From Lawsonibacter asaccharolyticus (GTDB lineage Bacteria > Bacillota > Clostridia > Oscillospirales > Oscillospiraceae): a stretch of DNA of 64,000 bases. How positions within the stretch are numbered: the first letter of the stretch is position 1; the number at the start of each line of letters is the position of its first letter. This document shows positions 33,307 to 42,072 of this stretch, piece after piece. The notes below the pieces were generated by a model, which had not been told where the DNA came from, ran no database searches, and worked only from the letters and a program-made list of their open reading frames with translations. The position numbers and the translations under genes are program-made. Location: NCBI GenBank assembly GCA_003112755.1, contig BFBT01000001.1, positions 2,542,001 to 2,606,000 on the forward strand, in the 5' to 3' direction.

Positions 33307-33425
33307 GGCACAGACCTGTAGCCACTACATCTTTTTTGTCCACATATTCCAAGTTAAAAGCTATATTTTGATCTTATAAACGAGGCCGAAATGTAGCTTT
33401 TCTTTTTATCAATTTGTCGAAGAAA

Positions 33426-33471
33426 CCTCCATGTTTTCTACTCATGAGCACATGAGTAGAAAACATGGAGG
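33426..33471. repeat. Perfect 21-bp inverted repeat
   Basis: A 21-nt arm (33426-33446, starting CCTCCATGTTTTC) and its exact complement (33451-33471) are separated by AGCA. It is AT-rich inside, unlike the neighbouring GC-rich terminators, and has no U-run. It could be a bidirectional terminator, an element end or a structured RNA. Confidence 0.6.
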
Positions 33472-33529
33472 CTTTGTTATGCCTGAGAATATCACTTGGA
33501 GAAGCGGGACGCAATCGGGGGAAAGAGAA

Positions 33530-33579
33530 CTGCCCGCCGCTCCGCCCCGGCGCCTGGCGCGGGGGGAAACGGCGGGCAG
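33530..33579 (-). terminator. Stem-loop after the 57-aa minus-strand gene
   Basis: CTGCCCGCCG (33530-33539) / CGGCGGGCAG (33570-33579), lying 25 bp beyond the minus-strand stop at 33604; followed on that strand by GTTCTCTTTCC. Moderate terminator. Confidence 0.5.
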
Positions 33580-33603
33580 ACTGCGCCTCAGGGCGCGGCA
33601 AGG

Positions 33604-33777
33604 TCACATGATATGCTCTTCGGCGCAGTTGTCCAGCACACGCATCCCCATCTCCTTGGGTGCGGCAACGGGAAATTTGGCAATGCTGGTCTCGTCGAAT
33701 TTGGCACACAGGCGGAGCTGAGGATTGAGGCGCAGGTCCTCCATATGGGACGGCCTGCGTGCTCTGCGCTTTGCCAT
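33604..33777 (-). CDS. Small hypothetical protein, 57 aa
   Basis: 57-aa protein beginning MAKRRARRPSHMEDLRLNPQ and continuing LRLCAKFDETSIAKFPVAAP; very basic N-terminus, no membrane segment, no family recognised. The ATG at 33777 is preceded on the minus strand by AGGGGTGATCTTT, a good ribosome binding site, which makes it better supported than the longer frame starting at 33795. Last gene of a possible yitT-darA-orf57 group. Confidence 0.5.
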   Translation of the reverse strand: MAKRRARRPSHMEDLRLNPQLRLCAKFDETSIAKFPVAAPKEMGMRVLDNCAEEHIM

Positions 33778-33859
33778 AAAGATCACCCCTGGCACAGTAT
33801 GCCCTAAAATCCGACCGATGTTACAGGGAAGACGGCCGCTGCGCTGGGAGCAGGGAGAG

Positions 33860-34213
33860 TCAAAACTTTTCCATATGCTGAAGATCCATTACAAAGACGA
33901 CCACACCGCCCACATCCTGCACAACAGGGGTGGCGGGCATGAGAGGAGGGTAGGGGTGCCCCATGGGGATAGAAAAGCTTTGGTAGACCGTGGCTTTCCG
34001 TTGACCCGCCCGGCGCTTCAGAATGTCCAGCACCTCATCCAGACGGGGCTCTTCAACGCCGATCATGATGGTGGTGCTGTGCTTTTTTAGAAATCCTCCG
34101 GTGGAGCTGAGCATCGTAACAAAAAAGCCGTTTTGATTCAGCTCATAGACCGTATCCTCGTAATCTTCCCCCTGGAGGATAGCCAAAACCAATTTCCCAC
34201 TGTGCTGTTCCAT
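33860..34213 (-). CDS. darA: DarA/PstA-type c-di-AMP receptor (PII-like)
   Basis: 117-aa PII-like trimeric signalling protein of the DarA/PstA family, which binds cyclic di-AMP. Family blocks are LVLAILQGEDYEDTVYELNQ, the ligand-contact LSSTGGFLKKHSTTIMIGVE, and LDEVLDILKRRAGQRK. The output of DarA proteins is still unclear in most species. RBS AAGGAGGTCTTACAT. It lies at one end of the potassium/osmolyte island and 39 bp downstream of a YitT gene, probably in one transcript. Confidence 0.9.
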   Translation of the reverse strand: MEQHSGKLVLAILQGEDYEDTVYELNQNGFFVTMLSSTGGFLKKHSTTIMIGVEEPRLDEVLDILKRRAGQRKATVYQSFSIPMGHPYPPLMPATPVVQDVGGVVVFVMDLQHMEKF

Positions 34214-34252
34214 GTAAGACCTCCTTGTTTGTTCCCGCAGGGCCAGACCAGG

Positions 34253-35152
34253 TCAGACCCGCTTTTGAAAATTCCCTACCACTGAGATGTTGTCATCCAG
34301 AATGACAAAGATGTTTGGGTCCTGCTTCTGCAGCGCCTTACGAAGCTGAAGAGCTTCCTTTTTGGAGACCACTGTGAGAAGCATCTCCGTCTGCTCTCCG
34401 CTGTACGCCCCTTCTCCCTCCCATTTTGTAACGCCGCGGCCCACATATTCAAAGACCAGCTGCTCCATCTCCGGCTTTTTGGTGATGATAAGCATAGTGA
34501 CCATCACATTTTGCAGGTGCGCCCGGTCCAAGCAGAGAAAAGTAACGCAGGTGAACAGAATGCTGTACACCACCACCTGCCGGTCAAAAAACAGGAAACC
34601 GACCCCATAAACTGCAAAGTTCAGGGCCATGGAGATACGGCCAACGCTCAGAAGGGGGTGCTTCTGAAGGCAGAGCAGCCCCAGGATCTCTTCTCCGCCT
34701 CCAGAGCAGCCAGAGGTGAGGGTCAGGCCGGCGCCAGCGCCGCAGGCGAGGCCGCCGATGACACAGGCGGTGAGATGCTCATCGAACAGACCAGACTGAG
34801 GAATAGGGATCAGGGCCAGAAAAATACTGTAACAGGCCACACACAGGGCGGTCTTTGCAAAAAAAAGATGTCCAAATCTGGACCAGGCCAGAATGAGCAG
34901 GGGGACATTGAGCAGAAAGTAAATGATGCCGGCCACGTCCCCCACAGACTGGAGAGACGGAAAAACAGAGAGCAAAACCATGCGCAGAAGCTGTGCGATC
35001 CCTAAAAATCCGCCGCTGTACATTCCGGAAGGCAGAATAATACAGTTCATGGATACGGAAAACAGCAGGGAGCCGACAACAATGAGGGACATATCTTTGA
35101 CAATCTGGCCGCTGTGCCGCCGAAGTCCCATCGCCTGCTTATATTGTACCAT
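34253..35152 (-). CDS. YitT-family membrane protein (DUF161/DUF2179)
   Basis: 299-aa protein with five to six membrane helices (about residues 18-200: LIVVGSLLFSVSMNCIILPS; GGLACGAGAGLTLTSGCSGG) and a C-terminal soluble DUF2179 domain (about 210-299, VMVTMLIITKKPEMEQLVFE). Family function is poorly defined. It precedes darA on the same strand, and the c-di-AMP receptor may act on it (inference). The ATG lies at 35152; only a weak ribosome site is seen. Confidence 0.87.
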   Translation of the reverse strand: MVQYKQAMGLRRHSGQIVKDMSLIVVGSLLFSVSMNCIILPSGMYSGGFLGIAQLLRMVLLSVFPSLQSVGDVAGIIYFLLNVPLLILAWSRFGHLFFAKTALCVACYSIFLALIPIPQSGLFDEHLTACVIGGLACGAGAGLTLTSGCSGGGEEILGLLCLQKHPLLSVGRISMALNFAVYGVGFLFFDRQVVVYSILFTCVTFLCLDRAHLQNVMVTMLIITKKPEMEQLVFEYVGRGVTKWEGEGAYSGEQTEMLLTVVSKKEALQLRKALQKQDPNIFVILDDNISVVGNFQKRV

Positions 35153-35188
35153 ACAGTCCCACCCTTATCAATCCAATTTATGAAATGG

Positions 35189-35219
35189 TCCCGGAATACC
35201 CCAAAGGGATATTCCGGGA
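35189..35219 (-). terminator. Terminator of the opuC operon
   Basis: TCCCGGAATA (35189-35198) / TATTCCGGGA (35210-35219), 10-bp stem 25 bp after the substrate-binding protein stop; no strong U-run. Confidence 0.6.
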
Positions 35220-35243
35220 GCAAATCTGTAGGAAAGCGGACGA

Positions 35244-36191
35244 TCAGGCGGGAATCAGGCCGTTGTCCACCAGGAACTGATGGGCGACCTCCTTGGCGCT
35301 CATGCCGTCCACATCTACCTGAGCGTTCATGGCAGCCATGGTAGCCTCGTCAATGGCACCGTCCAGCTTGGAGAGGACCTCGGCCAGAGCGGGATCAGAC
35401 TGGATCAGATCGGCATTTACGAAGTTTACAGCGTAGTAGGGGGGGAAGAAGCCCAGGTCGTCCTCCAGAGTGGTCAGCCCCAGCTTGGAGAGCAGAGCAT
35501 CTGTGGCAAAGGCGTCCACCACGTCCACCTCGTCGTTTTCAATGGCAGTGTAGCGCAGGCTGGCATCCAGTCCGGTGACATCCTTGAACTCGGCGTTGTA
35601 CTGGCTTTCCAGAAGAGGCAGACAGTCCTCGCGCTGGATAAACTCTACGGTGCATCCCAGCCGAAGCTCAGGGGACTTCTCGATCAGATCAGACAGAGTG
35701 GTCAGGCCATAGGCCTCGGCGGTCTCGGGCTTGACGCTCATCACATAGGTGTTATTGAAGCCCAGAGGAGCGGAGGTATAGATGTTGTGGTCTTTCATCA
35801 TCATATCGCTGACAGTCTGCCAAACTACGTCTTTATCGGTATTCATGGGCTGGGCCAGCAGATTCATCAGGGCGGTCCCGGTGTACTCCACGAACATATC
35901 GATGCTTCCCTGTTCCAAGGCGTCAAAGCAGACGGCGGCCCCGGCCAGACCGAAGCGCTGATCCACCGTGTAATCGGTGTTGGCCTCGATCAGCTCGGTA
36001 TAGAGCTCACCCAGAATATTGACCTCAGTAAAGTTGGAGGTGCCTACCACGATGGTCTTGTCGCCGCTTCCGGTACTGGAGGGGGCAGAAGAAACAGACC
36101 CGCTTCCGCTGCCGGAAGAGCCGCAGGCGGCAAGGGAGAGGGACAGCGCAGCCGCTGTGAGAGCGCAGGTGATTTTTTTCAGGTTTTTCAT
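35244..36191 (-). CDS. opuCC: Osmoprotectant ABC importer, substrate-binding lipoprotein
   Basis: 315-aa lipoprotein (signal peptide with lipobox SLAAC, cysteine 23, followed by a Gly/Ser-rich tether) of the OpuAC/ProX family that captures glycine betaine, carnitine or choline-type osmolytes. Characteristic parts are IVVGTSNFTEVNILGELYTE and the aromatic pocket region FVEYTGTALMNLLAQP. Last gene of the opuCA-opuCB-opuCC operon. The exact ligand cannot be read from sequence. Confidence 0.9.
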   Translation of the reverse strand: MKNLKKITCALTAAALSLSLAACGSSGSGSGSVSSAPSSTGSGDKTIVVGTSNFTEVNILGELYTELIEANTDYTVDQRFGLAGAAVCFDALEQGSIDMFVEYTGTALMNLLAQPMNTDKDVVWQTVSDMMMKDHNIYTSAPLGFNNTYVMSVKPETAEAYGLTTLSDLIEKSPELRLGCTVEFIQREDCLPLLESQYNAEFKDVTGLDASLRYTAIENDEVDVVDAFATDALLSKLGLTTLEDDLGFFPPYYAVNFVNADLIQSDPALAEVLSKLDGAIDEATMAAMNAQVDVDGMSAKEVAHQFLVDNGLIPA

Positions 36192-36253
36192 GACGCAAGA
36201 AACTCCTTTTTCTTATTTTGAATTTTAAAATCAAGAGATCAGCCCAGATAGGC

Positions 36254-37072
36254 TCAGGCAATGATGGCGGCATAGGATGCCGCGGAGACAGCGACCAGGG
36301 CAAAGCACAGCCCGCCTGCCACTGCCTTGCGGCGGGTCCGGACAGCTTTGCTGAGGTTTTTGATCTGGTCCTGAGGCAGCAGCCCCTCGCTGGTGAGGGC
36401 CCGTTCCACGCGGCCCAGGAGGTAATCCAGAGTGAGGGCCATCACAGCGGAGGCGACCGCCCCCATGACAGTCATAGGATAATTGAGGGAGTTCATACCC
36501 AGCATAATGAACCAGCCCAGTCCGTTGGCTCCGGCGAAAGCGGCGATGGTCATGGTGCCTACCGCACCCACGGCAGCGATACGGATGCCGGACATGATAT
36601 AGGGCGTGGCCATGGGCAGCTCCACTCGGCCCAGCTGCTGCATGCGGGTCAGTCCGATGCCCCGTGCCACCTCGAGGGAGACAGGAGAGATGCTGGAGAT
36701 CCCGGTGTAGGTGTTTTTCAGAATGGGGAGGAACGCATAGACAAACACCATGAAGATAGCCAGTGTCTCACCGACGCCCAGAAAGGGGATCCCCATGGCA
36801 AGCAGGGCCATACAGGGGATGGACTGCATCACATTGGCGATGCCGATGACCACGCTGGAGACCTTTTTGCTTCTGGTGATGAAGATACCCAGGGGGACGG
36901 CAATGATGAGGGCGAGAACCACGGCGAAGCAGGTCATGGCCAGGTGGCGCAGGAATTCCTCCACCAGACTGTCCCACTCCTCTGCATAGATCGTCAGATA
37001 GGGAAGGAAATTCTCCGCCAGACTGTCCCACCACGATGCGGGGGACTCTATCAATGCGCTGCTGCTGCCCAT
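36254..37072 (-). CDS. opuCB: Osmoprotectant ABC importer, permease
   Basis: 272-aa inner-membrane permease with about six helices and the BPD_transp_1 EAA loop (EVARGIGLTRMQQLGRVELP). Its start lies inside the end of the ATPase gene (22-bp overlap), so translation is coupled. Together with OpuCA and OpuCC it would form an OpuC-type importer. The gene stops 62 bp before the substrate-binding protein gene. Confidence 0.9.
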   Translation of the reverse strand: MGSSSALIESPASWWDSLAENFLPYLTIYAEEWDSLVEEFLRHLAMTCFAVVLALIIAVPLGIFITRSKKVSSVVIGIANVMQSIPCMALLAMGIPFLGVGETLAIFMVFVYAFLPILKNTYTGISSISPVSLEVARGIGLTRMQQLGRVELPMATPYIMSGIRIAAVGAVGTMTIAAFAGANGLGWFIMLGMNSLNYPMTVMGAVASAVMALTLDYLLGRVERALTSEGLLPQDQIKNLSKAVRTRRKAVAGGLCFALVAVSAASYAAIIA

Positions 37073-38214
37073 ATAACTCCGCTCCTTTCTCCCGCAGTAT
37101 GCTCAGGGACGAACTGCCTGCTCATAGTGGCCAGCAGACTGCTCTTGGTCAAAAATCCCACAAGGGTCCGGTCGTGCTCGATCACGGGGATAATGCCGGA
37201 CACATCGTAGTCGATGGTGGAGATGATCTCTTTGAGAGTGGTATCCCCCTCCACCGCGACGTAGTCATCGGAGAGGTAGGTCTCGGCGGAGCCAGAGCTG
37301 TCTTTCTCCGACATCAGTTCCTCCAGCCAGAGGACCCCCAGCAGACGGTCCCGACCGTCTACCACCAGCAGGCTGTCTACGCCGCTCTGGCGCATGATCT
37401 GCAGAGCCTGGAGCACGGTCCGCCCCCTGGAGATGGTGATGGGACGGCGGCGCATAATGTCCCGGGCCCGGATATACTCGGGGTTGGCCCACAGACGGTT
37501 GGCACCAATAAAGTCCGTGACATACTGATTGGCGGGAGCTTTCAGGATCCGCTCCGGGGTGTCGCACTGGACGATGTGCCCTTCCTGGATAATGCAGATG
37601 CGGTCGGCCAGCTTGATGGCCTCGTCCATGTCGTGGGTGACGAATACGACAGTCTTTTTTGTTTTTTTCTGGAGCGTATGAATCTCGTCCTGCAGCTCGG
37701 CCCGGGTCATGGGATCCAGAGCGGAGAAGGGCTCATCCATCAGAACGATGGGGGGGTCCACCGCAAAGGCCCGGGCTACTCCCACGCGCTGCTGCTGCCC
37801 GCCGGACAGCTGAGAGGGGTATTGGTTGCGGTAGGTGTCCGGGTCCAGATCGACCATCCGGAGCATCTCAGTCACCCGCTCAGAGATCCGCTCGCTGGGG
37901 TAGCCGGCGATGCGCATGACCAGCGCAATATTTTCCTCCACGGTCAGATGGGGGAAGAGGCCGCCGGCCTGAACGACATAGCCCACCAGGTTGGGCAGCT
38001 GATTTGTTTTGATGCGGTCCACCGGCGTCCCATTGATGAGCAGCTTGCCCTTCTGCACATTGAGCAGCTTGTTGATGCTCTTGAGAAGAGTGGTTTTTCC
38101 ACAGCCGCTGGAGCCGATGAGAACAAAAAATTCACTGTCCTGAATGGTAAGATCCACGTGGTTCAGAACGGGCCTATCTTTGTACGCCATGGACACATTT
38201 TGAAACTCAATCAT
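37051..38214 (-). CDS. opuCA: Osmoprotectant ABC importer, ATPase with tandem CBS domains
   Basis: 387-aa ABC ATPase: Walker A GSSGCGKTT (34-42), signature LSGGQQQRVGVARA, Walker B PPIVLMDEPFSAL. Two CBS domains follow (about 250-375: DIMRRRPITISRGRTVLQAL and DYVAVEGDTTLKEII). CBS domains of OpuCA in Listeria and relatives bind c-di-AMP, which shuts osmolyte uptake (family knowledge); this fits the darA and K+-transport context. First gene of the operon. Confidence 0.93.
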   Translation of the reverse strand: MIEFQNVSMAYKDRPVLNHVDLTIQDSEFFVLIGSSGCGKTTLLKSINKLLNVQKGKLLINGTPVDRIKTNQLPNLVGYVVQAGGLFPHLTVEENIALVMRIAGYPSERISERVTEMLRMVDLDPDTYRNQYPSQLSGGQQQRVGVARAFAVDPPIVLMDEPFSALDPMTRAELQDEIHTLQKKTKKTVVFVTHDMDEAIKLADRICIIQEGHIVQCDTPERILKAPANQYVTDFIGANRLWANPEYIRARDIMRRRPITISRGRTVLQALQIMRQSGVDSLLVVDGRDRLLGVLWLEELMSEKDSSGSAETYLSDDYVAVEGDTTLKEIISTIDYDVSGIIPVIEHDRTLVGFLTKSSLLATMSRQFVPEHTAGERSGVIWAAAAH

Positions 38215-38345
38215 AAGCGTGTCTCACGATCCCTTCTTTGTTATGGCGGTATCGTAACAGAATTTCAGTTAATGTGACCCTAGGATTCTGCCTCTGGAAT
38301 TAAGAGTGTGTTAGTTCAGGCAGGGACCCACCGCCCGCTGGGAAG

Positions 38346-38389
38346 AAAAAGACTGCCCGCCCCCTGCAAGACGCAGGGAATGGACAGTC
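38346..38389 (-). terminator. Terminator of kdpDE
   Basis: On the minus strand: GACTG, an inner CCCTGC/GCAGGG stem, CAGTC, then TTTTT; it lies 19 bp past the kdpE stop. Confidence 0.7.
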
Positions 38390-38408
38390 AGGGACGCAGG
38401 TGCAGAGG

Positions 38409-39125
38409 TCAGGCCTCGTCCTCCTGCTTCTGGCGGATCATGCGGTAGCCCACGCCGATGTGGGTCTGGATATACTGGGGGTGGCTGGGGTCCACCTCCA
38501 GCTTTTTGCGCAGAGTGGCCATGAAGACGCGGAGAGAGGGGGTATCCGAAAAGGCGGAGCTGCCCCAAATCTCGTTGAGGATAAAATTGTGGGTGAGGAC
38601 CTTCCCGGTATTTCGGGCCAAAAGGCAGAGCAGCTTGTACTCGATGGGGGTGAGATGGATCTCCACCCCATCTCGATAGGCACAGCCGGCAGCATAGTCG
38701 ATCTTCAGGTTCCCGTTCTCGTAGAGGCTGGCTTCCTCACTTACCTTCTGGCTGTCATAGCGGACCCGGCGCAGGGCGACCCGGAGCCGGGCTAGGAGCT
38801 CGTCCACGGAGAAAGGTTTAGTCAGATAGTCATCGGCGCCAGCGTCCAGCGCGGCCACCTTGTCGCTGTCCTCGCTCCGGGCGGAGATGACGATGATGGG
38901 CAGGTTGCTCCAGGTGCGGACCTTTTTGATGATGTCTACCCCGTCCATGTCGGGCAGGCCCAGGTCCAGCAGCATGACGTCCGGGCGGTAAGAGAGGGCG
39001 TCCACCAGAGCACTGGCCCCTGTCTTGGCCCGATGGAACTGATAGTTCTGGGTCTCCAGAGTGGTGGCGATGAGGTTTCCCACCGCTGCGTCGTCTTCTA
39101 CCATAAGAATGTGCGGCTTATTCAT
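38409..39125 (-). CDS. kdpE: KdpE, K+-responsive response regulator
   Basis: 238-aa OmpR-type regulator: phosphoacceptor D54 in VMLLDLGLPDMDG, acidic pair E10-D11, KPFSVDELLARL, and a winged-helix C-terminus ending THIGVGYRM. The start overlaps the kdpD end by 8 bp. It is the expected activator of the kdp operon about 13 kb away. A matching 11-bp direct repeat is present before both kdp and kdpD. Confidence 0.93.
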   Translation of the reverse strand: MNKPHILMVEDDAAVGNLIATTLETQNYQFHRAKTGASALVDALSYRPDVMLLDLGLPDMDGVDIIKKVRTWSNLPIIVISARSEDSDKVAALDAGADDYLTKPFSVDELLARLRVALRRVRYDSQKVSEEASLYENGNLKIDYAAGCAYRDGVEIHLTPIEYKLLCLLARNTGKVLTHNFILNEIWGSSAFSDTPSLRVFMATLRKKLEVDPSHPQYIQTHIGVGYRMIRQKQEDEA

Positions 39126-41784
39126 ACATTTTTACCTCCGAGGCCCTCAGGGTGAAACGAAATACTGACCCGTGGGGCTGATGATCCTGAACTGATATCT
39201 CACCGCCGTGAGCGGTGATGATGGACCTGCACAGGGACAGCCCCAGGCCCAGCCCCCGCCGGCCATCTCCGCGGGAGTTGTCCGCGGTATAAAACATATC
39301 AAATATTTTCTGCTTGGCGCTGTCCGCAATACCTGGACCGTCATCGGAGACCTCGACCTGCACAAAAGGACCGGCCCGGACAGCGGACAAGGAGATGTGG
39401 GAACCGGCAGGGGTGTACTTGATGGCGTTGTTGACCAGATTGATGACCACCTGGACGATGAGCCGGGCGTCCATATCCGCCATCAACAGATCGTCCTCCA
39501 GTTCTACAGAGATATGGTGCTGCTCCGCATTGCGGTCCAGATGGGACAGGGCTTCATGAAAGACCTCATCCAGAAGCTCCGGACGGATGTTCAGAGAAAC
39601 AGAGCCGTTGCCCATCCGGGTGAGGGAGAGCAGATTTTCCACCAGGTTGATGAGCCACATGGAGTCATCGTAGATGGAGCGGTACAGGTAGCGCCGCTTC
39701 TCCTCATCCAGCACGGCCCCGTTCTCCATCAGGATGCCGGCGTTCCCGGATATACTGGTCAGTGGGGTGCGCAGGTCGTGGGAGATGGCCCGCAGCAGAT
39801 TGGCGCGCAGGGTCTCCTGATGGGCCAGCTCCTCGATCTGCTGCTTGGCGCGCGCCGTCAGCTCCTTTTCCAGCGCCAGTCCGCACTCGTCCAGGATGGC
39901 TACTGTCAGATTTTTTTCAAAGGAGTCCACCTTCTGAGCATTGGGGATGGCAATGCCAACCACCGCCAGCACCTTGTCAGAGCCGCGGACCGCAATGTAG
40001 AGGCATTTGGAGCTGGGAAGGGTGTGGGTGGTAGCGCCGGCGTGCTTGTTGTTGTTCCAGACCCATTCCGCCACCGCCCGCTCTGAGGAAGTGAGATATG
40101 CAGACATATCCCCGCCTTTGGAAACGGGGAACAGCATGGCCTCCTGCTCCAGTCCGTCCTCGTCGGCGGAATAGATCAGGACGTCCCGCTCCAGCAGCTT
40201 TTTCAACTGGGTGGCCGTGACCGCCAGGATCTCCCGGCTCCCCTCCGCCTTCTGGAGCTTCTGGCTGGTCTCCAGCAGGATCTCAGTGCGGTATGCCTTT
40301 TGGGCGCTCTGGATGGCCTGCCGTTTGACACGGGTGGTAAGAGAGCTGCCCAGCAGCGCTACGGTCAGCATGACGGCAAAGGTGGCGATATAGCTGGGGT
40401 CGCTCATCAAAGTAAAATAGGGGTAGGTAAAAAAGTAATTGAAGATGAAGACGGAGCAGAGGGATGCCAGCAGGCTGTAGCTGTGCCCCGTGGTGGCCAT
40501 GGAGATGGTGAGGACGCCCAAGATATAGACCATGATCACATTTTCAGTGGAAAAGCCCGCTCGCTGGAAGAGAAAGCCCACGGCGGTGCAGGCAGCCAGG
40601 ATCAGGAGGGCCTTGAAAAGATCCCGGACGGAGAAGCGCTCCTGGAGAAGATAGGGCTGCCAGGAGTGGCGGGCGGGCCGCTGGACCTGGTCCGGGATGA
40701 TGTAGATATCCAGGTCAGGAGCCAGCTCTCCCAGACGGTCCATCAGACTCTTGGCGCCCAGGAGGGGGCCGCGTTTCTGGGGACTGCGGCCCAGCACGAT
40801 CTTGGAGATCCCGCTGACTTTAGCGTATTCCGCGATCTGAATGGCGGGGTCATCCCCGTAGACCGTGCTGATCCGGGCGCCCAGCTCCTCTGCAAGATGC
40901 AGATTGTTCCGCAGCTGCCGGCGTTCCTTGTCGCTCTGGCCCTGAAAGGAAGGAGTCTCCACGAAAAGCGCGGTAAAGGCGCCGTGAAATGCCTCTGCCA
41001 TCCTGGCAGCAGTGCGGATGACCTTCTCGTTGGAGGGAGAGCCGGACAGGCAGATGAGAATGTGTTCCCGGGCCCTGGGGGGATATCTGTCCCCACCGGA
41101 GGGCTTCCGCTCCAGGCGGTCAGCGGTCCTGCGCAGGGAGAGCTCCCGCAGGGCGGCCAAGGTCTGCTCGGTCAAAAGGTGCCCTTCCCCTCCGCCGATG
41201 GTCCCGGCCCGCAGGCGCGCCAGAAGGTCGGAGGGCTCCAGATCGACGATCTCCACCTGGTCAGCAGAGTCAAAGACCTGGTCCGGGACGCGCTCCGGGG
41301 CGGAGAAGCCGGTGATGGAGGAGACCACATCGCTCAGGCTTTCCAGCTGCTGCACATCCATGGTGGAATAGACGTCAATGCCCGCGCGAAGCAGCTCGGC
41401 AATATCCTGGTAGCGCTTGGCGTGGCGGGCTCCCTTATTGTTGGAGTGGGCCAGCTCATCCACTAGGATCAGCTGGGGACGGCGGCGGAGGGCGCCGTCC
41501 AGGTCAAATTCGCCCTGCCCTCCACCGGGAGGGATGAGGGGCGGGAGCCGTTCCAGTCCTCCGGCCAGTGCCAGGGTATCAGGATAGGCGGCGGGTGCCA
41601 GAAAGCCCAGCACAACGTCCGTGCCCGCCTCTTTTGCGCGGAGGGCGGCGTCCAGCATAGCGTAGGTCTTCCCCACTCCGGCGGCGTAGCCAAAAAAGAT
41701 CTTCAGTCGGCCGGAGGACTCCTGTTCCAAAGTGTGGTCCCCGGGAGTCAGCCCGTCAGGGCGGGGCTGAGGATCAGAACGCAA
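39118..41784 (-). CDS. kdpD: KdpD, K+/turgor sensor histidine kinase
   Basis: 888-aa sensor kinase. Order: N-terminal KdpD P-loop domain (Walker GVGKT at 36-40; LVDELAHSNNKGARH), a universal-stress-protein domain (about 240-370), four membrane helices of DUF4118 (about 390-490), GAF, HisKA with H669 in AISHDLRTPLTS, then HATPase_c. The USP segment reads SGS (247-249), 20 residues, then FTALF: it matches, apart from the last aromatic, the SxS-x20-FTAxY c-di-AMP-binding motif described for S. aureus KdpD (from memory). TTG start behind GAGGTGATACC. Operon with kdpE. Confidence 0.93.
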   Translation of the reverse strand: MRSDPQPRPDGLTPGDHTLEQESSGRLKIFFGYAAGVGKTYAMLDAALRAKEAGTDVVLGFLAPAAYPDTLALAGGLERLPPLIPPGGGQGEFDLDGALRRRPQLILVDELAHSNNKGARHAKRYQDIAELLRAGIDVYSTMDVQQLESLSDVVSSITGFSAPERVPDQVFDSADQVEIVDLEPSDLLARLRAGTIGGGEGHLLTEQTLAALRELSLRRTADRLERKPSGGDRYPPRAREHILICLSGSPSNEKVIRTAARMAEAFHGAFTALFVETPSFQGQSDKERRQLRNNLHLAEELGARISTVYGDDPAIQIAEYAKVSGISKIVLGRSPQKRGPLLGAKSLMDRLGELAPDLDIYIIPDQVQRPARHSWQPYLLQERFSVRDLFKALLILAACTAVGFLFQRAGFSTENVIMVYILGVLTISMATTGHSYSLLASLCSVFIFNYFFTYPYFTLMSDPSYIATFAVMLTVALLGSSLTTRVKRQAIQSAQKAYRTEILLETSQKLQKAEGSREILAVTATQLKKLLERDVLIYSADEDGLEQEAMLFPVSKGGDMSAYLTSSERAVAEWVWNNNKHAGATTHTLPSSKCLYIAVRGSDKVLAVVGIAIPNAQKVDSFEKNLTVAILDECGLALEKELTARAKQQIEELAHQETLRANLLRAISHDLRTPLTSISGNAGILMENGAVLDEEKRRYLYRSIYDDSMWLINLVENLLSLTRMGNGSVSLNIRPELLDEVFHEALSHLDRNAEQHHISVELEDDLLMADMDARLIVQVVINLVNNAIKYTPAGSHISLSAVRAGPFVQVEVSDDGPGIADSAKQKIFDMFYTADNSRGDGRRGLGLGLSLCRSIITAHGGEISVQDHQPHGSVFRFTLRASEVKMYE

Positions 41785-41819
41785 GGTATCACCTCGTCTC
41801 TTGCTTGGGTCGTTTGTAT

Positions 41820-41889
41820 ATTATAGTATAACACAGGTGGTATCAGCATAACATTGGCATTTTTGACAGGGTGTAAAGATTACATTAAG
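41820..41889 (-). promoter_or_regulatory. kdpD promoter with candidate KdpE box
   Basis: Minus-strand extended -10, TGT-TATACT (TATACT at 41830-41825), no good -35. Upstream lies the 11-bp-spaced direct repeat TAAAG (41874-41878) and TTAAG (41885-41889). Its centre is 54 bp from the -10 centre, the same as in the kdp promoter. TAAAGATT...AATCTTTA around it is also an inverted repeat. Confidence 0.55.
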
Positions 41890-41953
41890 GAATCTTTATT
41901 AATACAGTATTTATGCACAAAAAATTCTCTTAATCTGGCGCTAATGTCCGATG

Positions 41954-41962
41954 TGATATAAT
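41954..41962 (+). promoter_or_regulatory. Extended -10 promoter of ktrB
   Basis: TGA-TATAAT (TATAAT at 41957-41962) with no convincing -35, giving a leader of about 100 nt before the ktrB ATG. It is divergent from the kdpD promoter and shares the same control region. Confidence 0.5.
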
Positions 41963-42072
41963 AAGAAATAAATGCGGGACAGCGCGTGGCCCGGCTGCCC
42001 GCCCTGCGGACAGCCGGGCCCTGGATGAACAGCCGCATAGGAACATATCAGAAGGGAACAGGAGCATGATGC

